Below the pieces are notes generated by a model that saw only the letters and a program-made list of their open reading frames with translations, did not search any database and was not told where the DNA came from. DNA of 32,012 nucleotides from positions 1 to 32,012 of the IMG/VR virus record IMGVR_UViG_3300046011_000987. One strand, written 5' to 3'. The position numbers and the translations under genes were made by a program. This document shows, one piece after another, positions 23,897 to 29,547 of the stretch. The stretch's first letter is position 1, and every line of letters starts with the position of its first letter. The DNA is from a virus.

Positions 23897-24069
23897 TTTG
23901 TTTCCTTTGCATTATTTTTACAGCCAAAACACCCATCATCAATAATTGGTTGTTTTGAGTATTGGCAATCGCGCGTAAAAATATAATCCCATGATGTTTT
24001 GCCATCGCTATGAAACACCTTTTCATGCTGACAACGATTAGGCACTAAATTGCCATGACATCCATTCAT
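23893..24069 (-). CDS. Small Cys-rich protein, 58 aa
   Basis: The protein starts MNGCHGNLVPNRCQHEKVF and ends DDGCFGCKNNAKETK. Cys at 4, 13, 35, 47 and 50, with a terminal CxxC, suggest metal binding. Both ends are tied to neighbours: its start overlaps the previous TGA and its TGA overlaps the next ATG. Ribosome site AAAGG lies about 11 nt upstream. No family recognised. Confidence 0.7.
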   Translation of the reverse strand: MNGCHGNLVPNRCQHEKVFHSDGKTSWDYIFTRDCQYSKQPIIDDGCFGCKNNAKETK

Positions 24070-24188
24070 AATTTTTTTGCCTTTATGATTGCTTTGTTCC
24101 TAGCATCAACACAGTTTTTGCATAAAATCCGATTACCAACTTTTTTAATTGCCGGCATTTTTTGGCATGACATACAAAGTTTGGTCAT
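24066..24188 (-). CDS. Tiny zinc-ribbon-like protein, 40 aa
   Basis: MTKLCMSCQKMPAIKKVGNR then ILCKNCVDARNKA. Two CxxC pairs (5/8 and 23/26) with a 14-residue loop give a classic zinc-ribbon pattern; the rest is basic. ATGA overlaps at both ends place it firmly in the operon. It may be a DNA-, RNA- or protein-binding factor; the target cannot be read from sequence. Confidence 0.7.
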   Translation of the reverse strand: MTKLCMSCQKMPAIKKVGNRILCKNCVDARNKAIIKAKKL

Positions 24189-24469
24189 AATGTTGATGCT
24201 TTTTTAACAATTGTCCAGCCATCATAATCATAAGAACGAAAGTATTTACCCGACCATAATACATGAATTGCTAACGAATCGTTTGTCCAGCAACCCATTG
24301 TTGTTTCCGATGTATTGCTTAGAACATAGGCAATCATTGATTTTTTGTTAGCGCATAATTCATCGGTCAAAACAATTTTATTACCATCTTGGTTTAAACA
24401 CCACATGATTGCTTCAGAGTGCGCCGTTATTGAAAACAAAGCCAATAATAATGCCGATAATTTAATCAT
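24185..24469 (-). CDS. Small exported protein, unknown
   Basis: 94 aa. The start MIKLSALLLALFSITAHSEA is a signal peptide with likely cleavage at AHS or SEA. The mature part has three Cys (MWCLNQ, ELCANK, GCWTND) and a C-terminal aromatic stretch (GKYFRSYDYDGWTIVK). An exported early-operon protein would act in the host periplasm or envelope, for example in superinfection exclusion, but that is speculation. ATGA overlaps on both sides. Confidence 0.7.
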   Translation of the reverse strand: MIKLSALLLALFSITAHSEAIMWCLNQDGNKIVLTDELCANKKSMIAYVLSNTSETTMGCWTNDSLAIHVLWSGKYFRSYDYDGWTIVKKASTL

Positions 24470-24684
24470 AAACTTGCCCCAATATAAGTTGCTTTGCTGT
24501 CTTTAAATTGAAGCGTTACCGCACATGGCGAATCTTTTCCAAGGTTAAACAGTTTCCACATACCAAAAGACATTGAAAGAATTAACACGATAAATAAAAC
24601 AGCAACCACAACTTGTTTGTCGCTACTTTTGGAACAATCGCAGTTGCGCCCTTGGTTACAATCAATCTTGTTGCATGGCATCAT
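24466..24684 (-). CDS. Small membrane protein with N-terminal Cys cluster
   Basis: 72 aa from the ATG at 24684 (a second ATG follows directly at 24681). AAGGGG lies just upstream, better than for the ATG at 24708. The first 18 residues hold four Cys (MPCNKIDCNQGRNCDCSK), probably a metal site on the cytoplasmic side, then one membrane segment (VVVAVLFIVLILSMSFGMW). The short outer part has one Cys. It overlaps the upstream gene by 23 nt and the downstream one by ATGA. Function unknown. Confidence 0.7.
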   Translation of the reverse strand: MMPCNKIDCNQGRNCDCSKSSDKQVVVAVLFIVLILSMSFGMWKLFNLGKDSPCAVTLQFKDSKATYIGASL

Positions 24685-24841
24685 ATTCCCCTTGATTAAG
24701 TCTAGCAATTTTTATCCCGGCATTATAGCCAATGTCAAACCAAGCATTTTCAAGGTCGCGCTGGTTTGCTTTTTGAAATTCCATGCCGCGTGTAAATGCG
24801 CGTTCAATCGTTTCATCAAACTGTTCGTCAGTTATATACAT
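24662..24841 (-). CDS. Small acidic soluble protein, 59 aa
   Basis: It starts MYITDEQFDETIERAFTRG and continues as a mostly helical protein (NQRDLENAWFDIGYNAGIKIARL). Ribosome site AAGGAAAC stands 4 nt before the ATG, directly after a GCAA-loop hairpin. The 3' end overlaps the next gene by 23 nt in another frame. No family recognised. Confidence 0.7.
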   Translation of the reverse strand: MYITDEQFDETIERAFTRGMEFQKANQRDLENAWFDIGYNAGIKIARLNQGEYDAMQQD

Positions 24842-24853
24842 ATAGTTTCCTTA

Positions 24854-24869
24854 AAGGGCTTGCGCCCTT
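24854..24869 (-). promoter_or_regulatory. GCAA-tetraloop hairpin in leftward mRNA
   Basis: On the minus strand AAGGGC-GCAA-GCCCTT forms a 6-bp stem with a GNRA loop, between the SSB-like gene and the next ribosome site. No T-run follows, so it is not a normal terminator. A very similar hairpin lies at 27407-27420. It may protect mRNA ends or guide processing. Confidence 0.5.
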
Positions 24870-24874
24870 GTTGA

Positions 24875-25141
24875 TTAAAACGGAATATCCGATTCAATAT
24901 CTTCAATAGGTTTTTCAGATACCGAACCCGATTTGCTATAAGGCTTTTGATTTTCCTTTGGCATAGGTTCTTTCATCATTAGCCAGCCATCAAAATTGAT
25001 CGGCAGGCTTTCAAGATGGATTGCTTGGCCACCGGATTTAGTGTCCATTACAACGCCACAGCGAATCCAGCGTGTTTTATCATCGCCGTTTTTATCTTTG
25101 TAAGTTTCGCCGCGTGCAATTAGTTCGTGAGTTATAGCCAT
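24875..25141 (-). CDS. Single-stranded DNA-binding-like protein
   Basis: 88 aa. The core KTRWIRCGVVMDTKSGGQAIHLESLPINFDGWLMMKEP (split: RWIRCGVVMD, IHLESLP, DGWLMM) has the small OB-like strand pattern seen in short phage SSB proteins. The protein ends in ESDIPF, matching the acidic DIPF tip by which bacterial SSB recruits partner proteins. It overlaps the end of the exonuclease gene by 10 nt and shares the operon with the annealing protein. Together they form a recombination set. The fold is inferred; the tip is visible. Confidence 0.65.
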   Translation of the reverse strand: MAITHELIARGETYKDKNGDDKTRWIRCGVVMDTKSGGQAIHLESLPINFDGWLMMKEPMPKENQKPYSKSGSVSEKPIEDIESDIPF

Positions 25142-25755
25142 TTTAATTCCTTTAGTTGATTAAATGTTTCCGACACTTCATTTAGAAAAGCAATCACATC
25201 CTTTTCCGCTTGTTGCAACCATTCATCATCGCGTGGCACGCGAACAATAAACAATTCCAAATCTTCACCCACATCGGGGCAGTAGGACACAAAGTCCACA
25301 AATTTATAAGAATCGCCTAGACAAGCCATTTGCCATTGCATTTGTGCAAAGTATTGGCTTGGGGCTGTTCCGCGCAATACGGTTTCAATGTGATTAGCAG
25401 GCGTTGGGCATTTGATTTCAATACTGCCGCCATCAACTAACCCATCGGGGCTTGCACCTGTCATTTCAATGGTTGGATGCTGAACAAAACCAACTTCATC
25501 AACCATGACACCTTTTTTTAGTTCATACAAAGCCCTTGCAAGCGGTTCTAACGCATTTCCGCGTTCCATGTGGGCGTTGGTATAGGTTTCGGCTTTGCGC
25601 CCCGTTAAGCGTTCGCAAACCAGTTGCATACGGTAGTTGCGGCGCGTTACTGCTTCACCTGTTTTAACGGTGGCTAATACATCGGCTAATCGGCTTGCGC
25701 TAACCTTGCCCAATCGGGCGGCAAACCATTCATCCGATCCTTGGATTTCGTTCAT
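25132..25755 (-). CDS. YqaJ/lambda-exonuclease family recombination nuclease
   Basis: 207 aa. It would resect double-stranded DNA ends to give the 3' single strands used by the annealing protein. Visible motifs are GSDEWFAARLGKVSASRLADV at the N-terminus, ERGNALEPLARALYE, the metal site GASPDGL with IEIKCP (PD-(D/E)xK type), and the family glutamine motif QYFAQMQWQMA. Ribosome site AAAGGAAAC; ATGA overlap with the upstream gene. The SSB-like gene follows and the Sak3 gene is two genes upstream. Confidence 0.92.
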   Translation of the reverse strand: MNEIQGSDEWFAARLGKVSASRLADVLATVKTGEAVTRRNYRMQLVCERLTGRKAETYTNAHMERGNALEPLARALYELKKGVMVDEVGFVQHPTIEMTGASPDGLVDGGSIEIKCPTPANHIETVLRGTAPSQYFAQMQWQMACLGDSYKFVDFVSYCPDVGEDLELFIVRVPRDDEWLQQAEKDVIAFLNEVSETFNQLKELKWL

Positions 25756-26033
25756 TCTGTTTCCTTTATTTTTTCTGCAATTTCACGATCAACTAATAAG
25801 CCAAGTTCAGCATCAATAGCATCATCTAAATCTTGCCCATCAATTTGTTCAACTGTTCCATCGCCTTGTGAATAATAGATATTTTCAAAGCCAACAAAAT
25901 GTTCCCAATCATAATTTTCATCGTTTTTATATATTTCATTGATAATTGCAGGCACGACATCGCGCAGGAAGCGGTAGCGCACAGCATCGGCGACCAAGAG
26001 TTGCATTTGATCATCGGGTAATTGTTCGGTCAT
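25752..26033 (-). CDS. Small acidic protein with ADAVRYRFLRD motif
   Basis: 93 aa. The segment LVADAVRYRFLRDVVPAII is a motif often seen in small phage proteins of unknown role; the rest is acidic (DGQDLDDAIDAELGLLVDREI). It lies between the annealing protein and exonuclease genes, coupled by ATGA at both ends, which suggests a helper in recombination. That role is inferred from context only. Confidence 0.75.
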   Translation of the reverse strand: MTEQLPDDQMQLLVADAVRYRFLRDVVPAIINEIYKNDENYDWEHFVGFENIYYSQGDGTVEQIDGQDLDDAIDAELGLLVDREIAEKIKETE

Positions 26034-26173
26034 TTTGCATCCTTTCGTTCAATTTGTTTGGCAAATAGCCATTTTTCGCCCATCATTTGTTTGCAAGCGG
26101 CAACTTTCTTTTCACGCAATTCAACAAGGCGTGGGCTTGGTGGTGCTAATTTGTAAAGGCTAGTAATGATCAT
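26030..26173 (-). CDS. Small basic protein, 47 aa
   Basis: MIITSLYKLAPPSPRLVELR followed by EKKVAACKQMMGEKWLFAKQ. It is helical and basic after the Pro-rich start. The start overlaps the TGA of the annealing protein gene and its stop overlaps the next ATG, so it belongs to the coupled recombination operon. No family name known to me. Confidence 0.75.
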   Translation of the reverse strand: MIITSLYKLAPPSPRLVELREKKVAACKQMMGEKWLFAKQIERKDAK

Positions 26174-26694
26174 TTGGCATCCTTTGTAAGTTTGGCTTTC
26201 ATTAAGTCTTTGGTTTTGGTAATAGTAGCAAGCAACTGGGGTTCTGCTTTAAACATTGGCACAATGGCTAAATACGCATTTTGCAATTCAGCCAAGGTAG
26301 TGCAGGCAGTTAATTCTGCAACATATTCATTAACATCCAGTTGCGGCAGATCAGATCCGGCATAGATGTATAAACCAATGCCAAAACAAGCAATACATTT
26401 GGCAAGGCAACGCATAGTGGCATCGCTAATTTTACGGGCATCGGGGTTGGCAATAGCGTTGTTGCGGTTATCCATGACAGGCAGTTGCATTTTCATGGTC
26501 TTGCCAAAGGCGGTAACATTGCAAAACACCATCATGGTTTCGCCGTAATACTTTGGTTCGGGAAAATCCCAAGTGGCTGTTTCATCGGCTTGCAATAATT
26601 CATCAACAGCCCAAGTCCATGACAAATAGGTTAGGTTGCCTTTCTTTTCAGTTTGGGCATTTACATTGATTGCCCTTAATTTTGCATAGGTCAT
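26170..26694 (-). CDS. Single-strand annealing protein, Sak3/DUF1071 family
   Basis: 174 aa. The N-terminal motif LRAINVNAQTEKKGNLTYLSWTWAVDELL (short forms INVNAQTEKKG and LTYLSWTWA) is the DUF1071 hallmark. The central MQLPVMDNRNNAIANPDARKI and DATMRCLAKCIACFGIGLYIYAGSDLP complete the family pattern. It would anneal complementary strands during phage recombination, working with the YqaJ exonuclease and SSB-like protein downstream. The start is supported by AAAGGATAAG upstream. The length is close to the minimal core, with a short C-terminal helical tail. Confidence 0.9.
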   Translation of the reverse strand: MTYAKLRAINVNAQTEKKGNLTYLSWTWAVDELLQADETATWDFPEPKYYGETMMVFCNVTAFGKTMKMQLPVMDNRNNAIANPDARKISDATMRCLAKCIACFGIGLYIYAGSDLPQLDVNEYVAELTACTTLAELQNAYLAIVPMFKAEPQLLATITKTKDLMKAKLTKDAK

Positions 26695-26710
26695 ATCTTA
26701 TCCTTTAGTA

Positions 26711-26836
26711 TTAAGCAGACAGCAAGCAAAGCAAAAAGCCTATTGATGCCATACTGCCGACAAAGCAAGCGGTTTCAAAAGCAATGTGCAACCAGTTTGT
26801 TTCAGATTTTACAACTAGGTTTTTGTAGTCTTTCAT
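26711..26836 (-). CDS. Tiny membrane protein, 41 aa
   Basis: MKDYKNLVVKSETNWLHIAF then one membrane segment rich in Cys, Leu and Phe (TACFVGSMASIGFLLCLLSA), reaching the C-terminus. It lies 2 nt after the upstream stop with AAGGA about 10 nt before ATG. The reading is supported by fit between two genes; function unknown. Confidence 0.6.
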   Translation of the reverse strand: MKDYKNLVVKSETNWLHIAFETACFVGSMASIGFLLCLLSA

Positions 26837-26838
26837 TT

Positions 26839-27135
26839 TTACCAATCCTTTACTTGATCAACGATAAATTTTGCATAGCCATCAACATCGTAATTTTCAT
26901 CAACGAAATAGGCAACTTCACTAATGCGTTTATTGTAAATGTCGCGGATGCGGCCTAACTTATCATCGTTAGCATCATAAAGAATGACAAGCACTTGATC
27001 GGCAATCAAATCTGTTTCATCAACATAATCTGATAAATTGTGGCTGTTGATTAAAAATTGTTCAACAAGATCTTTTAGATTGACGGGGGTATTTTCTGAA
27101 TAATCATCATCAAATACAGGGCGGACATATTTCAT
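26839..27135 (-). CDS. Acidic protein of unknown function
   Basis: 98 aa, strongly acidic with many Asp (YDANDDKLGRIRDIYNKR, VDENYDVDGYAKFIVDQV). Ribosome site: two GGAAAC blocks, GGAAACTAAAGGAAAC, ending 5 nt before the ATG. Acidic small early proteins of phages often mimic DNA or bind host enzymes, but there is no specific match to say so here. I do not recognise the family. Confidence 0.7.
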   Translation of the reverse strand: MKYVRPVFDDDYSENTPVNLKDLVEQFLINSHNLSDYVDETDLIADQVLVILYDANDDKLGRIRDIYNKRISEVAYFVDENYDVDGYAKFIVDQVKDW

Positions 27136-27158
27136 TTTAGTTTCCTTTAGTTTCCAAG

Positions 27159-27380
27159 TTAATACAAATCGGCTGTATCGTTATCAAAACGATCTTGCCA
27201 TTCTTGTTCATGTAAACTTCTAGCGTTTGGTTCTACCCATCCGCCATGAAATTCAGATGGATTTTCAAAAATTTCATTTAATGCTTTTATTGCATCTATT
27301 TCAGTAGGGTAATTAGAACCATAAATTTGTTCATCACCACATTCATCAATAACAACAACATCATATCTAATTTTAGCCAT
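27159..27380 (-). CDS. Acidic small protein of unknown function
   Basis: 73 aa from the ATG at 27380 (MAKIRYDVVVIDECGDEQIY), chosen because GGAAACTAAA lies directly upstream; the ATG at 27422 would run through that ribosome site and a hairpin. The protein is acidic, with EIDAIKALNEIF and a C-terminal WQDRFDNDTADLY. Function unknown. Confidence 0.7.
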   Translation of the reverse strand: MAKIRYDVVVIDECGDEQIYGSNYPTEIDAIKALNEIFENPSEFHGGWVEPNARSLHEQEWQDRFDNDTADLY

Positions 27381-27406
27381 TTTAGTTTCCTTTAAGTTTC
27401 CAAATA

Positions 27407-27420
27407 GGGGCTTGCGCCCC
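27407..27420 (-). promoter_or_regulatory. Second GCAA-tetraloop hairpin in leftward mRNA
   Basis: GGGGC-GCAA-GCCCC on the minus strand, between the first two genes of the leftward operon and just before the GGAAAC ribosome site of the second gene. Same loop and same placement as the hairpin at 24854-24869. Confidence 0.5.
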
Positions 27421-27424
27421 ATTT

Positions 27425-27544
27425 TTATTTGTTTAAATTATTGCAAAACATTTTTGCGTGGGGTAACGATGAAACTGCCGTAATAAATTCATCATTTTTG
27501 TAAATTAAATATAAATTTTTAACAATTTTTATATATGTAAACAT
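27425..27544 (-). CDS. First gene of leftward operon, 39 aa, unknown
   Basis: MFTYIKIVKNLYLIYKNDEF then ITAVSSLPHAKMFCNNLNK. The ATG is preceded by GGAAACTTAAAGGAAATTAAA, the same leader form used by the next two genes, which is the main reason to accept it. It is basic and aromatic-rich. It lies about 40 nt after the probable leftward start site. Confidence 0.6.
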   Translation of the reverse strand: MFTYIKIVKNLYLIYKNDEFITAVSSLPHAKMFCNNLNK

Positions 27545-27591
27545 TTTAATTTCCTTTAAGTTTCCGTTAGTGCGTAATTAGCACAGTTCCT

Positions 27592-27611
27592 ATCTTAATG
27601 ATATTTAAGAT
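27592..27611. promoter_or_regulatory. Operator-like palindrome
   Basis: ATCTTAA and TTAAGAT form a perfect 7-bp inverted repeat with a 6-bp spacer, about two DNA turns long in total, covering the -10 of the leftward promoter. A dimeric HTH protein such as the 59-aa one encoded at 27698 is the natural candidate to bind it. Confidence 0.6.
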
Positions 27612-27619
27612 CATTGCAA
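27592..27619 (-). promoter_or_regulatory. Probable leftward early promoter
   Basis: On the minus strand TTGCAA (27619-27614), 16 nt, TAAGAT (27597-27592). The same pair TTGCAA and TAAGAT with a 17-nt spacer is found before the structured RNA at 28207-28235, which supports both. Confidence 0.55.
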
Positions 27620-27647
27620 TCATTATTAGCATTTATTTTCAATTATT

Positions 27648-27676
27648 TTAAAAAATAGTTTAAATATGGGTATAAT
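27648..27676 (+). promoter_or_regulatory. Probable rightward early promoter
   Basis: TTAAAA (27648-27653), 17-nt spacer, perfect TATAAT (27671-27676). Transcription would start near 27683, just before the ribosome site of the HTH gene. The surrounding DNA is AT-rich, as around strong early phage promoters. Confidence 0.65.
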
Positions 27677-27697
27677 GCAACTTTTATGGGAGTAGTT

Positions 27698-27877
27698 ATG
27701 GAATCAGATTTTGATTATGTTAGGCGCAAATTGCAAAATCCAATATATAACATTGGTGCAATTGCTAATCAATTGGGAATCCAGCGTTACCGGCTGGACA
27801 AGATCATTAAAGGTGGCGATGCCAAATTTAGTTTGATTGAAACATTACGCATTTATTTTAAAGATAGTGCCGCATGA
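27698..27877 (+). CDS. Small HTH protein, Cro-like
   Basis: 59 aa from ATG 27698, which has GGGAG five nt upstream. The ATG at 27686 would lie only a few nt from the predicted transcript start. The segment YNIGAIANQLGIQRYRLDKIIKGG (short form IGAIANQLGIQRYRLDKI) has a helix-turn-helix pattern, followed by SLIETLRIYFK. It is the first gene of the rightward operon, next to operator-like palindromes, like lambda Cro. It probably represses the divergent promoters. ATGA overlap with the nuclease gene. Confidence 0.7.
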   Translation: MESDFDYVRRKLQNPIYNIGAIANQLGIQRYRLDKIIKGGDAKFSLIETLRIYFKDSAA

Positions 27878-28218
27878 CAGAGCATCAAGAGCAGGTAGCC
27901 GTAATAACTTGGTTTCGGCTTCAGCATCGCCAGTATGCAAATTATTTGTTTGCTATACCTAATGGCGGCGTTCGGAACATAGGAACAGCAGTTAAATTAA
28001 AAAAAGAGGGCGTATTGGCCGGCGTTCCCGATCTGTTCTTAATGATACCTAAAAACGGCTATCATGGATTATGGATTGAAATGAAAGTTAAAGGCGGTCG
28101 GGTATCAGATAGTCAAAAAGAATTTATTGGATCGGCAACATTGATGGGTTATCCGGCCGTTGTTTGCTATGGATTTGATGAAGCAAAAAACGAAATAAAT
28201 AATTACTTGCAAAGTTAA
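27874..28218 (+). CDS. VRR-NUC domain nuclease
   Basis: 114 aa, a single VRR-NUC domain of the PD-(D/E)xK superfamily. Motifs in order: EHQEQVAVITWFR, FAIPNGGVRN, GVLAGVPDLFL (metal-binding Asp), LWIEMKVKGGRVSDSQ (ExK plus Gln) and YPAVVCYGFDEA. Phage members are thought to cut branched or flapped DNA in replication or recombination. It follows the Cro-like gene by an ATGA overlap and is the last gene before the structured RNA. Confidence 0.92.
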   Translation: MTEHQEQVAVITWFRLQHRQYANYLFAIPNGGVRNIGTAVKLKKEGVLAGVPDLFLMIPKNGYHGLWIEMKVKGGRVSDSQKEFIGSATLMGYPAVVCYGFDEAKNEINNYLQS

Positions 28219-28235
28219 TTTAGATAAATTAAGAT
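28207..28235 (+). promoter_or_regulatory. Promoter of the structured RNA
   Basis: TTGCAA (28207-28212), 17-nt spacer, TAAGAT (28230-28235). The predicted start is near 28242. The -35 box lies in the last codons of the VRR-NUC gene. Same hexamers as the leftward early promoter. Confidence 0.6.
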
Positions 28236-28240
28236 TACTT

Positions 28241-28256
28241 ATCACTTGGAAGTGAT
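28241..28256. promoter_or_regulatory. Palindrome at the transcript start
   Basis: ATCACTT-GG-AAGTGAT, a 7-bp inverted repeat with a 2-nt centre, lying at the predicted +1. With a one-base bulge the stem extends to TTATCACTT/AAGTGATTAA. It could be an operator, or a 5' hairpin in the RNA that displays the TTGGAAG target box. Confidence 0.6.
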
Positions 28257-28265
28257 TAACTTAGT
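28246..28265 (+). promoter_or_regulatory. Two target boxes (a, b) complementary to the RNA downstream
   Basis: TTGGAAG (28246-28252) is the exact complement of CTTCCAA (28304-28310), and CTTAGT (28260-28265) is the exact complement of ACTAAG (28292-28297). The boxes are in antiparallel order with spacers of 7 and 6 nt, so both can pair at once. This is the layout of a and b boxes with antisense a' and b' in the P1/P7 C4 system. Confidence 0.65.
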
Positions 28266-28351
28266 GGGGCTTCACATACTGACTGGCGGTTACTAAGACC
28301 GTTCTTCCAACCACCCTAAAAAGGTGGAGTCAGTAGTTGAAGCCCTTTTTT
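28266..28351 (+). ncRNA. C4-like antisense RNA candidate with intrinsic terminator
   Basis: GGGCTTCA (28267-28274) pairs with TGAAGCCC (28338-28345). After a 2x2 internal loop, TACTGACT (28277-28284) pairs with AGTCAGTA (28328-28335). This opens into a junction with two hairpins: CGGT/ACCG (28287-28301, loop TACTAAG, two extra G-U pairs possible) and CCACC/GGTGG (28311-28327, loop CTAAAAA). TTTTTT follows, so the 3' end is a terminator. The exposed ACTAAG loop and CTTCCAA linker match two boxes upstream. Fold and complementarity are seen; relation to C4/P4 CI RNA is inferred. It likely controls the replication gene starting at 28365. Confidence 0.75.
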
Positions 28352-28364
28352 ATGGGGTAAACAA

Positions 28365-29087
28365 ATGCACTATTATAAATTTAATATCGCAGACTATCGG
28401 AAAGACACAACACATCTAACCCCGATTGAACATTATATATATCGCAGTTTAATTGATTGGTATTACCTTGATGAACATCCAATACCAAAGGAAACCCAAT
28501 CGGTTATTAGACGGTTATCATTGGGTTATGACATGGTTAATTTGGTTAATAATGTATTGGCTGATTTTTTTGATTTAACTGAAAAAGGTTATGTTCATAA
28601 CCGGATTGAAGTTGATATTTTAGAATTTCATGCTAAAGCAGGAAAAAATAAAGAAAATGGCAAACTAGGCGGCAGACCTGCAAAGCCAATCATAACAAAG
28701 AACAAAACCCAATCGGTTAATTCTGATAACCCAAATCAAAGCGAACCTAACCTTAACCATAAACCATTAACCAATAACCATAAACCAATTAAATACATTC
28801 CACCAATTCCTGCGGAATTATTGTCTGAATGGTTAGCCATTAGAAAAAGAAAACCGGTAACAGAAAGGGTTTTTAACGCATTGGTTAAGGAAGCAAATAA
28901 ACTAGGATGGACTGCTGAACAAGCCGTTATCAAATGTTGCGAAAAGACATGGACAGGATTTGAAGCCGCATGGGTTACTAAAGACAATAAACCATCATAT
29001 CAAGATGCAAGGGAAGCGGCGGCTAGAACAGCCTTTGGTTCATTGCTAACTAATCAAAATAATTTAAAGGTGATCAATAATGAATAA
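28365..29087 (+). CDS. Replication protein with DUF1376 domain
   Basis: 240 aa. The N-terminal part MHYYKFNIADYRKDTTHLTP with EHYIYRSLIDWYYLDEHPIP and LSLGYD is the DUF1376 (YdaU-type) domain found in phage replication initiators. The linker is Asn/Lys-rich (KTQSVNSDNPNQSEPNLNHK). The C-terminal part (LLSEWLAIRKRKPVTERVFN, ending GFEAAWV) looks like a helical loader-binding region. GGGG lies 7-8 nt before ATG, 14 nt after the RNA terminator, so its expression probably needs read-through. It precedes the P-like gene with an 8-nt overlap. Confidence 0.85.
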   Translation: MHYYKFNIADYRKDTTHLTPIEHYIYRSLIDWYYLDEHPIPKETQSVIRRLSLGYDMVNLVNNVLADFFDLTEKGYVHNRIEVDILEFHAKAGKNKENGKLGGRPAKPIITKNKTQSVNSDNPNQSEPNLNHKPLTNNHKPIKYIPPIPAELLSEWLAIRKRKPVTERVFNALVKEANKLGWTAEQAVIKCCEKTWTGFEAAWVTKDNKPSYQDAREAAARTAFGSLLTNQNNLKVINNE

Positions 29088-29547
29088 TCAACCGCTACCA
29101 ATGGAATGGATTGAAAGATTGTTTCAAAGATTACATGGCAGGTTTGGAAATACTTTTATTGATAAATTTAAACTTGGCCAACTAGATGCAAGCGGACAAG
29201 ACATTGGAATTTTAAACGCTAAAGCAACATGGGCATTGGAATTATCGGGAATAAGCGTTGAAAGATTAAAGGCAGGCTTGGATGCAAAATACACATACGC
29301 ACCATCATGCGATGAATTTTTAAAGCATTGCGTAACAAACAACATACAAGATTTTGTTGCATTGCCAGCACCAGCATACGAAGTTAATAAGGCGCAGGCT
29401 GATAAATTATCAAAATACATAAGCGATCAGTTAAAACCTAAAACAGATTACAAGGCATGGGCAAAGCGGATCATTGCTAATCCACAAAATTTTCCGGAAA
29501 TTAGTTTGAAATATGCACAGGAAGCCATGCAACATGAAGTGGCTTAA
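29080..29547 (+). CDS. Replication protein P-like helicase loader
   Basis: 155 aa. The segment IERLFQRLHGRFGNTFIDKF and ATWALELSGISVERLKAGLD follows the pattern of lambda P-type proteins and related phage replication factors, which bring the host DnaB helicase to the initiator. The C-terminus (YKAWAKRIIANPQNFPEISL) is helical. It sits just after a DUF1376 initiator-like gene, the same order as lambda O and P. Family assignment is by pattern and context, so moderate confidence. Confidence 0.7.
   Translation: MNNQPLPMEWIERLFQRLHGRFGNTFIDKFKLGQLDASGQDIGILNAKATWALELSGISVERLKAGLDAKYTYAPSCDEFLKHCVTNNIQDFVALPAPAYEVNKAQADKLSKYISDQLKPKTDYKAWAKRIIANPQNFPEISLKYAQEAMQHEVA

Larger units (their letters stand above)
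27545..27697. promoter_or_regulatory. Divergent early control region
   Basis: This 153-nt gene-free stretch separates the leftward and rightward early operons. It is very AT-rich and holds one promoter on each strand, the palindrome ATCTTAA-N6-TTAAGAT (27592-27611), the palindrome ATTGCAAT (27613-27620) and the leader with two GGAAA blocks for the leftward operon. No repressor gene lies beside it except the small HTH protein to the right. Confidence 0.7.

Noticed and set aside
24617-24874. Plus-strand 85-aa frame
   Set aside because: It is antisense to a well-supported pair of minus-strand genes and has no ribosome site.
28266-28351. tRNA gene, suggested by two 7-nt loops
   Set aside because: No TTCRA-type T loop, no D arm or CCA, and stems do not fit a cloverleaf; a T6 terminator follows the closing stem.
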